Numbered from the stretch's first letter, positions 1 to 9,847 are shown. The stretch: DNA of 64,000 nucleotides from Loktanella sp. (GCA_017390475.1 JAFPBO010000030.1:100969-164968); one strand, 5' to 3'. Program-made: numbers and translations. Notes: generated by a model from the letters alone, not told the origin.

Positions 1-146
1 CCAAAGTCCGCACCGCCGTGCAGAAACGCGCTGCCTATCTGCGCCTGAAAAACGAATTGGCGACAATGCCGCAGGATGTGGCGATTGATCTGGGTCTGTT
101 CCGCGAAGATGCCGCCAAGATCGCCAGCAAGGCAATTTATGGCTGA
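1..146 (+). CDS. DUF1127-like small protein, C-terminal part (5' end outside window)
   Basis: The open frame runs from the window edge to a TGA at 144-146 and gives about 47 residues ending in AIYG. The arginine/lysine-rich stretch followed by a short helix and a D-L-G-L core with a terminal A-x-x-A-x-Y-G is the usual C-terminus of the small DUF1127 (YjiS-like) proteins common in Rhodobacteraceae. Some members of this family act in RNA or phosphate metabolism, but nothing here assigns a role. The start lies upstream of the window. The assignment rests on this C-terminal pattern only. Confidence 0.55.
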   Translation, partial: KVRTAVQKRAAYLRLKNELATMPQDVAIDLGLFREDAAKIASKAIYG

Positions 147-166
147 AACCCGGCCCGATGATGAAT

Positions 167-193
167 AAGCCGCGCCTTCGGGGGCGGCTTTTG
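167..193. terminator. Bidirectional hairpin terminator
   Basis: Arms AAGCCGCGCC and GGGGCGGCTT pair around a TTC loop with one imperfect position. T-rich sequence follows on the plus strand and A-rich sequence precedes it. It lies between the convergent DUF1127 gene and coaD and can serve both. Confidence 0.7.
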
Positions 194-198
194 CATGT

Positions 199-693
199 TT
201 AGCGCCGCAGCCTGTCTACCAGCGCCCGATTGACCGCAGGGGTGACGAATTTCGACACATCGCCGCCCAGCCGCGCGATTTCCTTGACCAGTTTCGATGC
301 AATCGCCTGATGTTCGGCTTCTGCCATCAGAAAGACGGTTTCGATTGAATTATCCAGAATGCGGTTCATGCCGACCATCTGATATTCATATTCGAAATCG
401 GCAACAGCACGCAGGCCACGGATGATCAGCCCGGCGCCGACATCGCGGGCGCAGTCGATCAGTAGGTTTTCAAACGGATGGGCGACGATTTCGCAGCCAA
501 CAGCGGCCCCCAGCGGGACGCATTCCGCCTCGACCATGGCGACACGTTCTTCCAATGAGAACAGCGGGCCCTTGTCGCGGTTGATCGCGACGCCGATGAC
601 CAGCCGGTCCACCAAACTTGCTGCGCGCCGCACGATATCGATATGCCCCAGGGTCACCGGATCGAATGTGCCGGGGTAAAGTCCTATACGCAT
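199..693 (-). CDS. coaD: Pantetheine-phosphate adenylyltransferase
   Basis: Cytoplasmic enzyme that transfers AMP from ATP to 4'-phosphopantetheine to form dephospho-CoA, the penultimate step of CoA synthesis. The 164-residue product begins MRIGLYPGTFDPVTLGHIDI and carries the nucleotidyltransferase T/HxGH signature (TLGH). It also has the family blocks RGLRAVADFEYE and a C-terminal region with KLVKEIA. The length fits the family (about 160). The ATG at 691-693 is chosen because an AGAGGTG ribosome site precedes it. The longer upstream frame lacks homology. It stands alone, convergent with the DUF1127 gene. Confidence 0.95.
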   Translation of the reverse strand: MRIGLYPGTFDPVTLGHIDIVRRAASLVDRLVIGVAINRDKGPLFSLEERVAMVEAECVPLGAAVGCEIVAHPFENLLIDCARDVGAGLIIRGLRAVADFEYEYQMVGMNRILDNSIETVFLMAEAEHQAIASKLVKEIARLGGDVSKFVTPAVNRALVDRLRR

Positions 694-849
694 GACGCAC
701 CTCTTGAAATATTGTTGCGCGCTAGAAACAGCATCGCGTGGAAAGATGCAACGGGGCACAGCATTTCGGCAAAAACCTGGATCGTTTTTCGCTGCCTTTC
801 GCCTTGTTCGAGCGCGAAAAGCGGTGCGTCACCTATGTCCCGAAACGCC

Positions 850-1284
850 TTAGTGCCCCATGATCATACCTTCGAGGGCATCTTTTTCCATCGACAGTTC
901 CGCCAGCCGGGCCTTGACCACATCACCGATGGAGATCAGGCCAATCATCTGGCCGTTGTCCATCACCGGCAGGTGACGGAATCGCCCTTCGGTCATCATT
1001 TGAAGCACTTTATCAGCGCTGTCAGACGTGGTGCAGGTGGTCAGTTTCGCTGTCATCATCTCTGACACGGGGGCAGACAGAACCTCGACCCCGCGCTTGC
1101 CCAGTTCACGCACGATGTCGCGTTCGGACAGGATACCGTCCAGCGTTTGCCCATCGCCAGAGACAACGACGGTGCCGATCCGCTTTTCCGACAGCAAAGC
1201 CACGGCAGAGGAGACGCGATCTGTCGGCTTGACCGAGACCACGCCCATATCGAGCTTGGATTTGAGGATTTGTGCCACGATCAT
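850..1284 (-). CDS. CBS-domain pair protein
   Basis: A 144-residue protein made almost entirely of two CBS domains (about residues 10-65 and 78-135). Each has the usual core, for example GTVVVSGDGQTLDGILSERD and HLPVMDNGQMIGLISIGDVV. Free-standing CBS pairs of this size bind adenine nucleotides such as AMP or NAD and act as sensors; the partner is unknown here. The start MIVAQIL at 1282-1284 is chosen because a GGGAGG ribosome site lies just upstream, six residues inside the longest frame. No operon partner is evident. Confidence 0.85.
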   Translation of the reverse strand: MIVAQILKSKLDMGVVSVKPTDRVSSAVALLSEKRIGTVVVSGDGQTLDGILSERDIVRELGKRGVEVLSAPVSEMMTAKLTTCTTSDSADKVLQMMTEGRFRHLPVMDNGQMIGLISIGDVVKARLAELSMEKDALEGMIMGH

Positions 1285-1340
1285 GATGCTGCCTCCCTGC
1301 AATACCGGTTTCTTAGCGTGTCAAACCAAGGGGCTGTCTG

Positions 1341-2222
1341 TCAAGCGGCCATGGCTTCGAGCCGCGCGACCTCTGCCCTGATTCCGTCGCTGATCGCGGT
1401 GGCGATCCGGGTCAGCCGGTCGGATTGCCGCGCCGATCTATGCCGCACCAGATAGAAGGACCGGGTCAGCGCCAACTGATCAATCAGGATCCGCTGCAGT
1501 TCCGGCGCAAAGGGCAGCGCGAAATCATGCACGATACCGACACCGGCCTGCCGGATCATCTGCAATTGCACGGCAACAGAATTAGAGGCTAGTTGCACAC
1601 CCCCTGCCCCAAGCTGTCCCAGATAATCCAGTTCCTTGTCGAAAATCATATCGGGGATATAGCCGACCATGGCGCGGGTTTTCAGATCGTCCAGGCTGTT
1701 GACCGGTGGCGCGTCTTTACGCATCGCCAGATGCAGCTGATAATCGGTGATTTTCTGCACAATCAATTGCCCGGCGGCGGGCAGGCTGACGGTGATCGCC
1801 ATATCCGCCTCGCGTCGCGACAGGTTGACGACGCGGGGCAAGGCCAGCACCTGTAATTCCAGATCGGGGTTGTTGCGTTGCAAGGCGGCACAGACCTGCG
1901 GCAGCAGGAAATTCGCCGCCCCGTCCGGCGCGCCGATACGGATCTGCCCGGTCAGGGCGTTGGTTGCGCCACGCGATTCCTCGACCGCCAGCGCCAGTTG
2001 TGTTTCGGCATCGGCGGCGCGGTCGCGCATCCGTTCGCCCAGATCGGTCAGCGCATAGCCTTGCGGGGATTTTACGAAAAGAGCCGCGCCCAGATGCCGT
2101 TCCAGCCGTGCGATCCGGCGGCCCAAAGTGGCCGGGTCCATTTTCGTCAACGGCGCAGCAGCAGACAGGCTTTCGGCACGGGCCACCGCCAGAAACACCC
2201 GCATGTCATCCCAATTATCCAT
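1341..2222 (-). CDS. LysR-family regulator, probable regulator of the valine degradation operon
   Basis: A 293-residue LysR-type transcription factor. The N-terminal winged helix-turn-helix covers about residues 5-65 (MRVFLAVARAESLSAAAPLT, then ATLGRRIARLE). The C-terminal part is a periplasmic-binding-protein-like effector domain. It is transcribed divergently from mmsA with a 96-base gap that contains an inverted repeat near its own start. That arrangement is typical of a LysR protein controlling itself and the neighbouring operon. The effector would plausibly be a valine or isobutyrate intermediate, but that is inference from position only. Confidence 0.85.
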   Translation of the reverse strand: MDNWDDMRVFLAVARAESLSAAAPLTKMDPATLGRRIARLERHLGAALFVKSPQGYALTDLGERMRDRAADAETQLALAVEESRGATNALTGQIRIGAPDGAANFLLPQVCAALQRNNPDLELQVLALPRVVNLSRREADMAITVSLPAAGQLIVQKITDYQLHLAMRKDAPPVNSLDDLKTRAMVGYIPDMIFDKELDYLGQLGAGGVQLASNSVAVQLQMIRQAGVGIVHDFALPFAPELQRILIDQLALTRSFYLVRHRSARQSDRLTRIATAISDGIRAEVARLEAMAA

Positions 2223-2240
2223 CAGCGTCCTGCATTATTG

Positions 2241-2253
2241 CAAAATGGTTTTG
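2241..2253. promoter_or_regulatory. Inverted repeat in LysR/mmsA divergent region
   Basis: CAAAA-TGG-TTTTG is a perfect 5-3-5 inverted repeat, 18 bases upstream of the LysR start and about 65 bases from the mmsA start. LysR proteins often bind such interrupted palindromes in divergent promoters. No experimental motif supports it. Confidence 0.35.
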
Positions 2254-2318
2254 ATAACTTGGCCCTGTTACCTGCAAAAACGCAAGCCTATAGTCACGGC
2301 AACCAATGGAGGTATCTT

Positions 2319-3818
2319 ATGCAAGAACTGACTCATTATATCGACGGCGCGCATGTCAAAGGCACGTCTGGCCGTTTTGCCGATGTCTACAACCCCGCCA
2401 CCGGCGAAGTGCAGGCGCGTGTGCCGCTGGCCAATGCCGCCGAGATGGACAAGGCCGTGCAGATTGCTGCCGAGGCGCAGCCGAAATGGGCAGCCGTAAA
2501 CCCACAACGCCGGGCGCGGGTGATGATGGCTTTTGTGGGGCTGTTGAACCGTGACATGGACAAGCTGGCCGAGGCCCTGTCCCGCGAACATGGCAAGACC
2601 ATCCCCGATGCCAAAGGCGATGTGCAGCGCGGGCTGGAGGTTGTCGAATATTGCATCGGCGCGCCGCAATTGCTGAAAGGTGAATTCACCGACAGCGCTG
2701 GCCCCGGCATTGATATGTATTCGATGAAACAGGCGCTGGGTGTGACGGCTGGCATCACGCCGTTCAACTTTCCGGCCATGATCCCGATGTGGATGTTCGC
2801 CCCGGCGATTGCCTGTGGTAATGCGTTTATTCTGAAACCATCCGAACGTGATCCGTCGGTGCCCCTGATGCTGGCCGAATTGATGGAAGAGGCAGGCCTG
2901 CCCAAGGGCATCCTGCAGGTCGTCAATGGCGATAAAGAGGCCGTGGATGCGATCATCGACCATGATGTGATCCAGTCGATCGGCTTTGTCGGCTCGACCC
3001 CGATTGCGGAATATATTTATGGCCGTGGCTGTGCCGCAGGCAAGCGCGTGCAGGCCTTTGGCGGCGCGAAAAACCACATGATCATCATGCCGGATGCCGA
3101 TCTGGATCAGGCCGCCGATGCGCTGATCGGTGCCGGTTACGGGGCGGCGGGCGAACGCTGCATGGCGATTTCCGTGGCCGTGCCAGTGGGCGAAGAAACC
3201 GCCGACCGTCTGATCGCAAAGCTGGTGCCCCGGATCGAGGCGCTGAAGGTCGGCCCCTATACATCGGGCAATGACGTGGATTACGGCCCTGTCGTGACGG
3301 CGGCGGCCAAGGCCAATATCCTCAAGCTGGTGGAAAGCGGTATCGCGCAGGGTGCCGAACTTGTCGTCGATGGCCGTGATTTCAAATTGCAGGGCTATGA
3401 GGATGGGTTCTTTGTCGGCCCGCATCTATTCGACCATGTCACTAAGGATATGGATATTTACACCAAGGAGATCTTTGGCCCGGTCCTGACCTGCGTGCGC
3501 GCCCAGACCTATGAAGAGGCTTTGGGTCTGGCGATGGATCACGAATACGGCAATGGCACTGCGATCTTTACCCGCGATGGCGATGCGGCGCGTGACTTTG
3601 CGAACCGGGTGAATATCGGCATGATCGGCATCAATGTGCCGATCCCGGTGCCTTTGGCCTATCACACCTTTGGCGGCTGGAAGAAATCCATGTTCGGCGA
3701 TCTCAACCAGCATGGGCCGGATGCGTTCAAATTCTACACCCGCACCAAAACGGTCACCTCGCGCTGGCCATCAGGGATCAAAGAGGGTGGCGAATTTTCG
3801 ATCCCCTTGATGGAATAA
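2319..3818 (+). CDS. mmsA: Methylmalonate-semialdehyde dehydrogenase (CoA-acylating)
   Basis: A 499-residue aldehyde dehydrogenase that converts (methyl)malonate semialdehyde with CoA and NAD to propionyl-CoA or acetyl-CoA, the last step of valine catabolism. The oxyanion Asn is N150 (TPFNFPA) and the catalytic Cys is C281 in GAAGERCMAIS. The motif FGGAKNH (about 248-253) replaces the usual general-base region of hydrolytic aldehyde dehydrogenases and is diagnostic for the CoA-dependent MMSDH subfamily. The start MQELTHYIDG follows an AATGGAGG ribosome site. It is first in the valine block and divergent from the LysR gene. Confidence 0.95.
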   Translation: MQELTHYIDGAHVKGTSGRFADVYNPATGEVQARVPLANAAEMDKAVQIAAEAQPKWAAVNPQRRARVMMAFVGLLNRDMDKLAEALSREHGKTIPDAKGDVQRGLEVVEYCIGAPQLLKGEFTDSAGPGIDMYSMKQALGVTAGITPFNFPAMIPMWMFAPAIACGNAFILKPSERDPSVPLMLAELMEEAGLPKGILQVVNGDKEAVDAIIDHDVIQSIGFVGSTPIAEYIYGRGCAAGKRVQAFGGAKNHMIIMPDADLDQAADALIGAGYGAAGERCMAISVAVPVGEETADRLIAKLVPRIEALKVGPYTSGNDVDYGPVVTAAAKANILKLVESGIAQGAELVVDGRDFKLQGYEDGFFVGPHLFDHVTKDMDIYTKEIFGPVLTCVRAQTYEEALGLAMDHEYGNGTAIFTRDGDAARDFANRVNIGMIGINVPIPVPLAYHTFGGWKKSMFGDLNQHGPDAFKFYTRTKTVTSRWPSGIKEGGEFSIPLME

Positions 3819-3826
3819 TGACGCAG

Positions 3827-3852
3827 GGCAAGGCCGTATCAACGGCCTTGCC
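3827..3852. terminator. Perfect 11-bp hairpin after mmsA
   Basis: GGCAAGGCCGT and ACGGCCTTGCC form a perfect stem with an ATCA loop between the mmsA stop and the next gene. No U-tract follows, so it may be a partial terminator or an mRNA-stabilising hairpin that sets mmsA apart from the downstream genes. Confidence 0.6.
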
Positions 3853-3905
3853 AAACCGATCCGCCGCGCGGCATAATTAAACGTGCGTTCATTTCCGGGA
3901 GGGGC

Positions 3906-5045
3906 ATGATGGATTTTGCGTTGAGCGAGGAACAGACCGCGATCTATGATATGGCGCTGGCCTTCGGGCAGGATCATATCGCCCCTTTCGCACGGGATTG
4001 GGAGGCGCAGGGCACGATTCCGAAAGAGCTGTGGCCAAAGCTGGCAGAGCTGGGTTTCGGCGGCCTTTATGTGTCCGAAGACAATGGCGGCGCTGGTCTG
4101 TCACGGCTGGATGCGACATTGGTGTTCGAGGCTTTGTCATACTCCTGCGCCTCGGTTGCGGCATTTTTATCAATCCACAACATGTGCGCCAAGATGATCG
4201 ACAGCTATGGCTCCGACGATCTGCGTGCCCGTCTGTTGCCGCCTGCCTTGTCGATGGAGCTGATCCTGTCCTATTGCCTGACCGAACCGGGGTCGGGCTC
4301 TGACGCGGCGGCGCTGAAAACCCGCGCCAGCCGCAGCAATGAAAACTATCGGCTGAACGGAACGAAAGCTTTCATTTCCGGCGCAGGTTATTCCGATGCC
4401 TATATCATCATGGCCCGCACCGGCGACGCCGGCCCAAAGGGCATCAGCGCGATTATTGTCGAAAGCGACGCCCCCGGCCTGTCCTTTGGCGGGTTAGAGG
4501 ACAAGATGGGCTGGCGGTCGCAACCCACAAGGCAGGTGCAACTGGATGATTGCGCTGTGCCTTTGGGCAATCTGCTGGGCGAAGAAGGCCGCGGGTTCAC
4601 CTATGCCATGGCCGGGCTGGACGGCGGGCGGTTGAACATCGCGGCCTGTTCCATCGGGGCGGCCCAATGCGCGCTGGATCAGACGCTGGCCTATATGAAA
4701 GACCGCAAGGCATTCGGGCAGTCGATAGACCAGTTTCAGGGGCTGCAGTTCCGGCTGGCGGATGCCGAGATTGCCTTGCAAGCGGCGCGGACATTCCTGC
4801 GGCAGGCAGCATGGAAGCTGGACACGGGTGCCCCGGATGCGACGAAATTCTGCGCTATGGCGAAGAAACTTTGCACCGAAACCGGCAGTATGGTCGCTGA
4901 CCAATGCCTGCAATTACACGGCGGCTATGGCTATCTGGCGGATTACGGGATCGAGAAAATCGTCCGCGATCTGCGGGTGCATCAGATCTTGGAAGGCACC
5001 AATGAGATCATGCGCCTGATCACCGCCCGCGCGCTGATCCGATGA
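3906..5045 (+). CDS. Acyl-CoA dehydrogenase, probable isobutyryl-CoA dehydrogenase
   Basis: A 379-residue FAD-dependent acyl-CoA dehydrogenase. The N-terminal helical domain is MDFALSEEQ..., the FAD/substrate loop is CLTEPGSGSDAAAL (about residues 125-138), and the C-terminus has LQLHGGYGYLADY and ILEGTNEIMRL, where the Glu is the expected catalytic base. Its place between mmsA and a 3-hydroxyisobutyryl-CoA hydrolase points to isobutyryl-CoA to methacrylyl-CoA oxidation in valine breakdown. Either of two adjacent ATGs (3906 or 3909) may start it, after a GGGAGGGG ribosome site. The exact chain specificity is inferred from context. Confidence 0.9.
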   Translation: MMDFALSEEQTAIYDMALAFGQDHIAPFARDWEAQGTIPKELWPKLAELGFGGLYVSEDNGGAGLSRLDATLVFEALSYSCASVAAFLSIHNMCAKMIDSYGSDDLRARLLPPALSMELILSYCLTEPGSGSDAAALKTRASRSNENYRLNGTKAFISGAGYSDAYIIMARTGDAGPKGISAIIVESDAPGLSFGGLEDKMGWRSQPTRQVQLDDCAVPLGNLLGEEGRGFTYAMAGLDGGRLNIAACSIGAAQCALDQTLAYMKDRKAFGQSIDQFQGLQFRLADAEIALQAARTFLRQAAWKLDTGAPDATKFCAMAKKLCTETGSMVADQCLQLHGGYGYLADYGIEKIVRDLRVHQILEGTNEIMRLITARALIR

Positions 5046-6055
5046 GCGATGCGATCATCCGCGCAGAGGGCCGCGCCGGGCGGATCACGCTGAACCGGCC
5101 AAAGGCGCTGAACGCGCTGACCTGGGACATGTGTCTGGCGATTGAGACCGCGCTGGACCGGTGGCGCGATGACCCCGCTGTCGTGCTGGTGCTGATCGAC
5201 GGTGCCGGTGACCGCGCCTTTTGCGCAGGTGGCGATATCGCAGAGATGTATGCGACGGCGAAACGTGGTGATTACGCCTATGGCCAGCGCTTCTGGCGCG
5301 ATGAATACCGGCTGAACCGGAAAATCCATCACTATCCCAAACCTGTCGTGACTTTCCTGCATGGTTTCACCATGGGCGGCGGTGTCGGCATCGGCTGCCA
5401 CGCCAGCCACCGGATCGTGGGCGAGGATAGCCGGATCGCGATGCCGGAATGCAGCATCGGTCTGGTCCCGGATGTGGGCGGGTCGCTGCTCCTCGCCCGC
5501 GCGCCGGGGTTTGTGGGCACCTATCTGGGGCTGACCGGGGATCGGATGGATGCGAGCGATGCGATATTCGCGGGGTTCGCGGATCATTATGTTACCGCAC
5601 AGGACTGGGATGCGGTAAAGGCCGGGTTGGTCGCGGGTGATCTGGATGCGATCAAGGCGCGCCCTGCCCCGCACAGCGATCTGGCCGCATGGCAGGACGC
5701 GATTGATACAATCTTCAGCGGTGCGACGATTGATGACATTCACCGCGCCTTGGCTGCTGCGCAAGGTCCTGCCGCTGAAAAGGCGCGCAAATTGATCGGT
5801 GCGAATGCCCCGCTGGCGATGGCGGTGGCGGTGCAGATCATCGCAACGGTCAGGGCAGACCCACGGATCGAAACCGCCCTTGACCATGAATACCGCTACA
5901 CGCACCGCGCCGCCGCACAGGGCGATTTCATCGAAGGCATCCGCGCCGCGATCATCGACAAGGACCGTGCGCCGAAATGGCAGGATTACGGGTCAGAGGA
6001 TGTCGCCAGAATGACCGCCCCCTTGGGCACAGATGCATTGATCTGGGAGGATTGA
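5042..6055 (+). CDS. 3-hydroxyisobutyryl-CoA hydrolase (enoyl-CoA hydratase/isomerase family)
   Basis: A 337-residue crotonase-fold protein. The oxyanion-hole segments are FCAGGDIAEMY (about 60-70) and HGFTMGGGVGIG (about 103-114), followed by PECSIGLVPDVGGS. The length and the extended C-terminus match HIBCH-type hydrolases rather than 260-residue enoyl-CoA hydratases. It would release free 3-hydroxyisobutyrate from its CoA ester, the substrate of the next gene product. It overlaps the preceding dehydrogenase by ATGA, implying translational coupling. A simple enoyl-CoA hydratase is the alternative but fits the context less well. Confidence 0.88.
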   Translation: MSDAIIRAEGRAGRITLNRPKALNALTWDMCLAIETALDRWRDDPAVVLVLIDGAGDRAFCAGGDIAEMYATAKRGDYAYGQRFWRDEYRLNRKIHHYPKPVVTFLHGFTMGGGVGIGCHASHRIVGEDSRIAMPECSIGLVPDVGGSLLLARAPGFVGTYLGLTGDRMDASDAIFAGFADHYVTAQDWDAVKAGLVAGDLDAIKARPAPHSDLAAWQDAIDTIFSGATIDDIHRALAAAQGPAAEKARKLIGANAPLAMAVAVQIIATVRADPRIETALDHEYRYTHRAAAQGDFIEGIRAAIIDKDRAPKWQDYGSEDVARMTAPLGTDALIWED

Positions 6056-6057
6056 AT

Positions 6058-6924
6058 ATGAAAATCGGCTTTATCGGGCTGGGCAATATGGGCGCACCGA
6101 TGGCGGCCAATCTGGCAGGCCAGCATGACGTCGTGGCGTTTGACCCGGCGGCAAAACCCGCCGGGCTGACACTGGTGGACAGTGCCGAAGATGCCGCGCG
6201 GGACGCCGATGTGGTGATCACCATGCTGCCCGATGGCAAAATCCTGCGGGCGGTGGCGGCGCAAATTCATCCGGCGATGAAACAAGGCGCGGTTCATCTG
6301 GATTGTTCGACCGTGGATGTGGACAGCGCCCGGGCGGTCGCGGCACAGGCAGAGGCACATGGGCTGCTGGCCGTGGATGCGCCGGTCTCTGGCGGGACTG
6401 TGGGGGCAACCAATGGCACGCTGACCTTCATGGCAGGTGGGCCGCTGGCGGGTTTCGATCAGGTCAAACCCCTGTTCGAGATCATGGGGCAAAAGGCGGT
6501 GCATTGTGGGGCCGCAGGCAATGGGCAGGCGGCGAAAATCTGCAACAACATGATCCTCGGCGTCACGATGATCGCAACCTGCGAGGCGTTTGCCCTGGCT
6601 GATAAACTCGGGCTGGACCGGCAGGCCATGTTCGACGTCGTCAGCACATCATCCGGCGCGTCATGGTCAATGAATACCTATTGCCCCGCGCCGGGGATCG
6701 GGCCGCAAAGCCCAGCGGATAATAACTACAAACCCGGTTTTGCCGCAGAATTGATGCTCAAGGACCTGCGCCTGAGCCAGATCGCCGCCGAAGTCGCAGA
6801 TGCCGATACGCCGATGGGGCAAGCCGCAACAGCCCTCTACACAGCTTTCGTCGAAACCGAAGACGGGCGTGGCCGCGATTTTTCGGCGATGCTGCCACGG
6901 TTCACATCGCGGCAGCGCCAGTAA
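6058..6924 (+). CDS. mmsB: 3-hydroxyisobutyrate dehydrogenase
   Basis: A 288-residue NAD-dependent beta-hydroxyacid dehydrogenase that oxidises 3-hydroxyisobutyrate to methylmalonate semialdehyde, the substrate of MmsA. The N-terminal Rossmann motif is GFIGLGNMGAPMA, the substrate-binding motif is DAPVSGGTVGA (about 107-117), and the catalytic Lys is K160 in GNGQAAKICNN. The start MKIGFIG lies 2 bases after the hydrolase stop. It ends the valine cluster, and the hairpin at 6962-6978 follows. Confidence 0.94.
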   Translation: MKIGFIGLGNMGAPMAANLAGQHDVVAFDPAAKPAGLTLVDSAEDAARDADVVITMLPDGKILRAVAAQIHPAMKQGAVHLDCSTVDVDSARAVAAQAEAHGLLAVDAPVSGGTVGATNGTLTFMAGGPLAGFDQVKPLFEIMGQKAVHCGAAGNGQAAKICNNMILGVTMIATCEAFALADKLGLDRQAMFDVVSTSSGASWSMNTYCPAPGIGPQSPADNNYKPGFAAELMLKDLRLSQIAAEVADADTPMGQAATALYTAFVETEDGRGRDFSAMLPRFTSRQRQ

Positions 6925-6957
6925 CTTCTTTTTTCCAAAAGTACTCCCGCCGGAGGC
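6923..6957 (-). repeat. Roseobacter-type short intergenic repeat
   Basis: Read on the minus strand this is a GCCTCCGGCGGGAGTA box followed by an A-rich tail ending in GAAG. The layout is a GC-rich CCTCCGGCGGG box, a short AT core, then a GGAARA-like tail. It matches the elements at 48799-48824 and 56029-56054, although the cores differ. It sits between the convergent mmsB and uvrA genes. Confidence 0.45.
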
Positions 6958-6961
6958 CCGT

Positions 6962-6978
6962 CCCATCCAAAGGATGGG
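6962..6978. terminator. Hairpin between convergent mmsB and uvrA
   Basis: CCCATCC-AAA-GGATGGG is a perfect 7-bp stem directly downstream of the uvrA stop and 38 bases after mmsB. There is no clear U-tract on either strand, so the terminator role is inferred from position. Confidence 0.5.
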
Positions 6979-6982
6979 GCGG

Positions 6983-9847
6983 TCATTCCGCCGCGACTTT
7001 ACGCCCCGCCAGCATCGGTTTCAGGTAATGCCCGGTGAAACTTTCCGTGACATCTGCGACCTGCTCCGGCGTGCCGACGGCCACGATCCGGCCACCGCCA
7101 TCGCCGCCTTCGGGGCCGATATCGATGATATGATCGGCGGTTTTCACCACATCGAGATTATGTTCGATCACGATCACCGAATTGCCCTGATCGACCAGTT
7201 CATGAAGCACTTCCAACAGCTTGCGCACGTCTTCGAAATGCAGACCTGTCGTCGGTTCATCCAGAATATAGAGCGTGCGACCAGTGGACCGGCGCGCCAG
7301 TTCCTTGGACAATTTCACGCGCTGCGCCTCGCCGCCTGAGAGCGTCGTCGCCTGTTGGCCGACCTTGATATAGCCCAGACCGACGCGCATCAGCGCATCC
7401 ATTTTTTCGCGGATGGATGGGACGGCGGTAAAGAAGTCCTGCGCCTCTTCGACAGTCATATCCAGCACATCGGCGATGGATTTGCCTTTGAATTTCACCT
7501 CCAACGTTTCGCGGTTATAGCGCGCGCCTTTGCAGGTTTCGCAGGTGACATAGACATCGGGCAGGAAGTTCATCTCGATCTTCAGCACGCCGTCGCCCTG
7601 ACAGGCCTCGCACCGCCCGCCTTTGACGTTGAAGCTGAAACGCCCCGGTTTATAGCCGCGCGCCTTGGCTTCTGGCAGGCCCGCGAACCAATCGCGGATC
7701 GGGGTGAAGGCGCCGGTATAGGTCGCGGGGTTGGATCGCGGGGTGCGGCCAATCGGGCGCTGGTCGATGTCGATGACCTTGTCGAGATGTTCGAACCCCT
7801 TGATGGTCTCGCAAGGCGCAGGGGCCTGCCGCGCGCCATTCAGCTTTTGCGAGGCATTCTTGAACAGGGTTTCAATCGTCAGCGTGGATTTACCGCCGCC
7901 AGACACCCCGGTGACACAGACGAACATGCCCAGCGGGAAATCCACGGTGATATTCTGCAGATTATTGCCGGTCGCCTTGACCACAGTCAGTTTCTTGCCT
8001 TTGCCTTTGCGGCGGGTTTTCGGCACGGCAATTTCGCGTTTGCCGGTCAGATATTGACCAGTGATGGAGTTTTCATCCGCCATGATTTCGGCTGGCGTGC
8101 CTTTGGCCACCACACGGCCCCCATGCACACCGGCCCCCGGGCCGATGTCGAAGACATAATCGGCCTCGCGGATCGCCTCTTCGTCATGTTCGACGACGAT
8201 CACGGTATTGCCTTGATCGCGCAGGTTTTTCAGCGTTGTCAGCAGGCGGTCATTGTCGCGCTGGTGCAAGCCGATGCTGGGTTCGTCCAGCACGTAAAGC
8301 ACGCCTTGCAGGCCCGAGCCGATCTGGCTGGCAAGCCTGATGCGCTGGCTTTCTCCCCCCGACAGGGTGCCGGAATTGCGCGCCAAGGTCAGGTAATCCA
8401 GCCCGACATTGTTCAGGAACCCCAGCCGTTCGCGGATTTCCTTGAGGATCGCGACCGCGATCTGGTTTTTCTGATCGCTCAGATGTTCCGGCACCGTCAG
8501 GCACCAATCATAGGCTTCCTTGATCGACATCTGCACGACTTGCCCGACATGCTGCCCCCCGATTTTCACTGCCAAAGCCTCGGCCCGCAGGCGGTAGCCG
8601 CCGCAGGTGCCGCAGGGGCGGTTGTTCTGATAGGCTTCGAATTCTTCGCGAATCCAGTTGCTGTCAGTCTCGCGATAGCGGCGTTCCATATTCGGAATCA
8701 CGCCTTCAAACGGGCGTTCGACTTGGTAAACCCGCCCGCCTTCGTCGTAGCGGAACTTGATTTCTTGCTTGCCTGAACCGCGCAGGAACACCTCCTGCAC
8801 CTTGGGGTCGAGGTCTTTCCAGCGGGCGTTTTTGTTGAAACCGTAATGTTTGGCGATGGCTTCGATGGTTTGAAGGAAATAGGGCGATTTGCCTTTGCGC
8901 CATGGGGCCAGCGCGCCATCGGCGATCTTCAGTGTCACATCGGGGACGACAAGCTGTTCGTCAAAGAACAATTCCACCCCCAGCCCGTCGCAATCGGGGC
9001 AAGCGCCAAAGGGCGCGTTGAAGGAAAACAGGCGCGGTTCGATTTCAGGGATTGTGAAGCCGGACACCGGACAGGCAAATTTTTCCGAGAATGTGATGCG
9101 TTCCGGCTCGCCCTCACCCTCGCCCGGGGCGGTTTCCAGTACGGTGATGCCATCGGCCAGATCAAGCGCGGTGCGGAATGAATCAGCCAGCCGGGTTTCC
9201 AGCCCTTCACGGACGACGATCCGGTCCACGACCACGTCGATATCGTGGCGGAATTTCTTGTCCAGGGTCGGCGGTTCGTCCAATTCATAGAATTGCCCAT
9301 CCACCTTGACCCGCTGAAACCCCTGTTTGCGCAGGTCGAGGAATTCCTTGCGATATTCGCCCTTGCGGTCGCGGATGATCGGGGCAAGCAGATAGCCACG
9401 CGTCCCTTCGGGCAGGGTCATGACGCGGTCGACCATATCCTGCACCTGCTGCGCCTCAATCGGCAGGCCGGTGGCGGGGGAATAGGGCGTGCCCGCGCGG
9501 GCGAACAAAAGGCGCAGGTAATCGTAGATTTCGGTGATTGTGCCGACCGTCGAACGGGGGTTCTTGCTGGTGGTCTTTTGTTCAATCGAAATGGCAGGGG
9601 ACAGGCCGCTGATGTGATCAACGTCAGGCTTTTCCATCATATCAAGGAATTGCCGCGCATAGGCCGACAGAGATTCGACATAGCGCCGCTGTCCTTCGGC
9701 ATAGATCGTGTCAAACGCCAGGCTGGATTTCCCCGACCCCGACAGGCCGGTGATCACCACCAATTGGTCGCGCGGAATGTCCACGTCGATGTTCTTGAGG
9801 TTGTGTTCGCGCGCGCCGCGCACTTCGATATGTTTCAGCTCAGCCAT
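6983..9847 (-). CDS. uvrA: Excinuclease ABC subunit A
   Basis: A 954-residue DNA damage sensor of nucleotide excision repair that acts as a dimer and loads UvrB. It has two ABC ATPase modules: Walker [15 protein letters not shown] near residue 34 with [12 protein letters not shown] near 500, and [14 protein letters not shown] near 650 with [13 protein letters not shown] near 840. Zinc-binding cysteine pairs are visible in CPVSGF/CPDCDG and in [15 protein letters not shown]. The length is normal. The start MAELKHIEV fits the family. It is a single gene, separated from the next plus-strand gene by 258 bases with no identified feature. Confidence 0.97.
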   Translation of the reverse strand: MAELKHIEVRGAREHNLKNIDVDIPRDQLVVITGLSGSGKSSLAFDTIYAEGQRRYVESLSAYARQFLDMMEKPDVDHISGLSPAISIEQKTTSKNPRSTVGTITEIYDYLRLLFARAGTPYSPATGLPIEAQQVQDMVDRVMTLPEGTRGYLLAPIIRDRKGEYRKEFLDLRKQGFQRVKVDGQFYELDEPPTLDKKFRHDIDVVVDRIVVREGLETRLADSFRTALDLADGITVLETAPGEGEGEPERITFSEKFACPVSGFTIPEIEPRLFSFNAPFGACPDCDGLGVELFFDEQLVVPDVTLKIADGALAPWRKGKSPYFLQTIEAIAKHYGFNKNARWKDLDPKVQEVFLRGSGKQEIKFRYDEGGRVYQVERPFEGVIPNMERRYRETDSNWIREEFEAYQNNRPCGTCGGYRLRAEALAVKIGGQHVGQVVQMSIKEAYDWCLTVPEHLSDQKNQIAVAILKEIRERLGFLNNVGLDYLTLARNSGTLSGGESQRIRLASQIGSGLQGVLYVLDEPSIGLHQRDNDRLLTTLKNLRDQGNTVIVVEHDEEAIREADYVFDIGPGAGVHGGRVVAKGTPAEIMADENSITGQYLTGKREIAVPKTRRKGKGKKLTVVKATGNNLQNITVDFPLGMFVCVTGVSGGGKSTLTIETLFKNASQKLNGARQAPAPCETIKGFEHLDKVIDIDQRPIGRTPRSNPATYTGAFTPIRDWFAGLPEAKARGYKPGRFSFNVKGGRCEACQGDGVLKIEMNFLPDVYVTCETCKGARYNRETLEVKFKGKSIADVLDMTVEEAQDFFTAVPSIREKMDALMRVGLGYIKVGQQATTLSGGEAQRVKLSKELARRSTGRTLYILDEPTTGLHFEDVRKLLEVLHELVDQGNSVIVIEHNLDVVKTADHIIDIGPEGGDGGGRIVAVGTPEQVADVTESFTGHYLKPMLAGRKVAAE

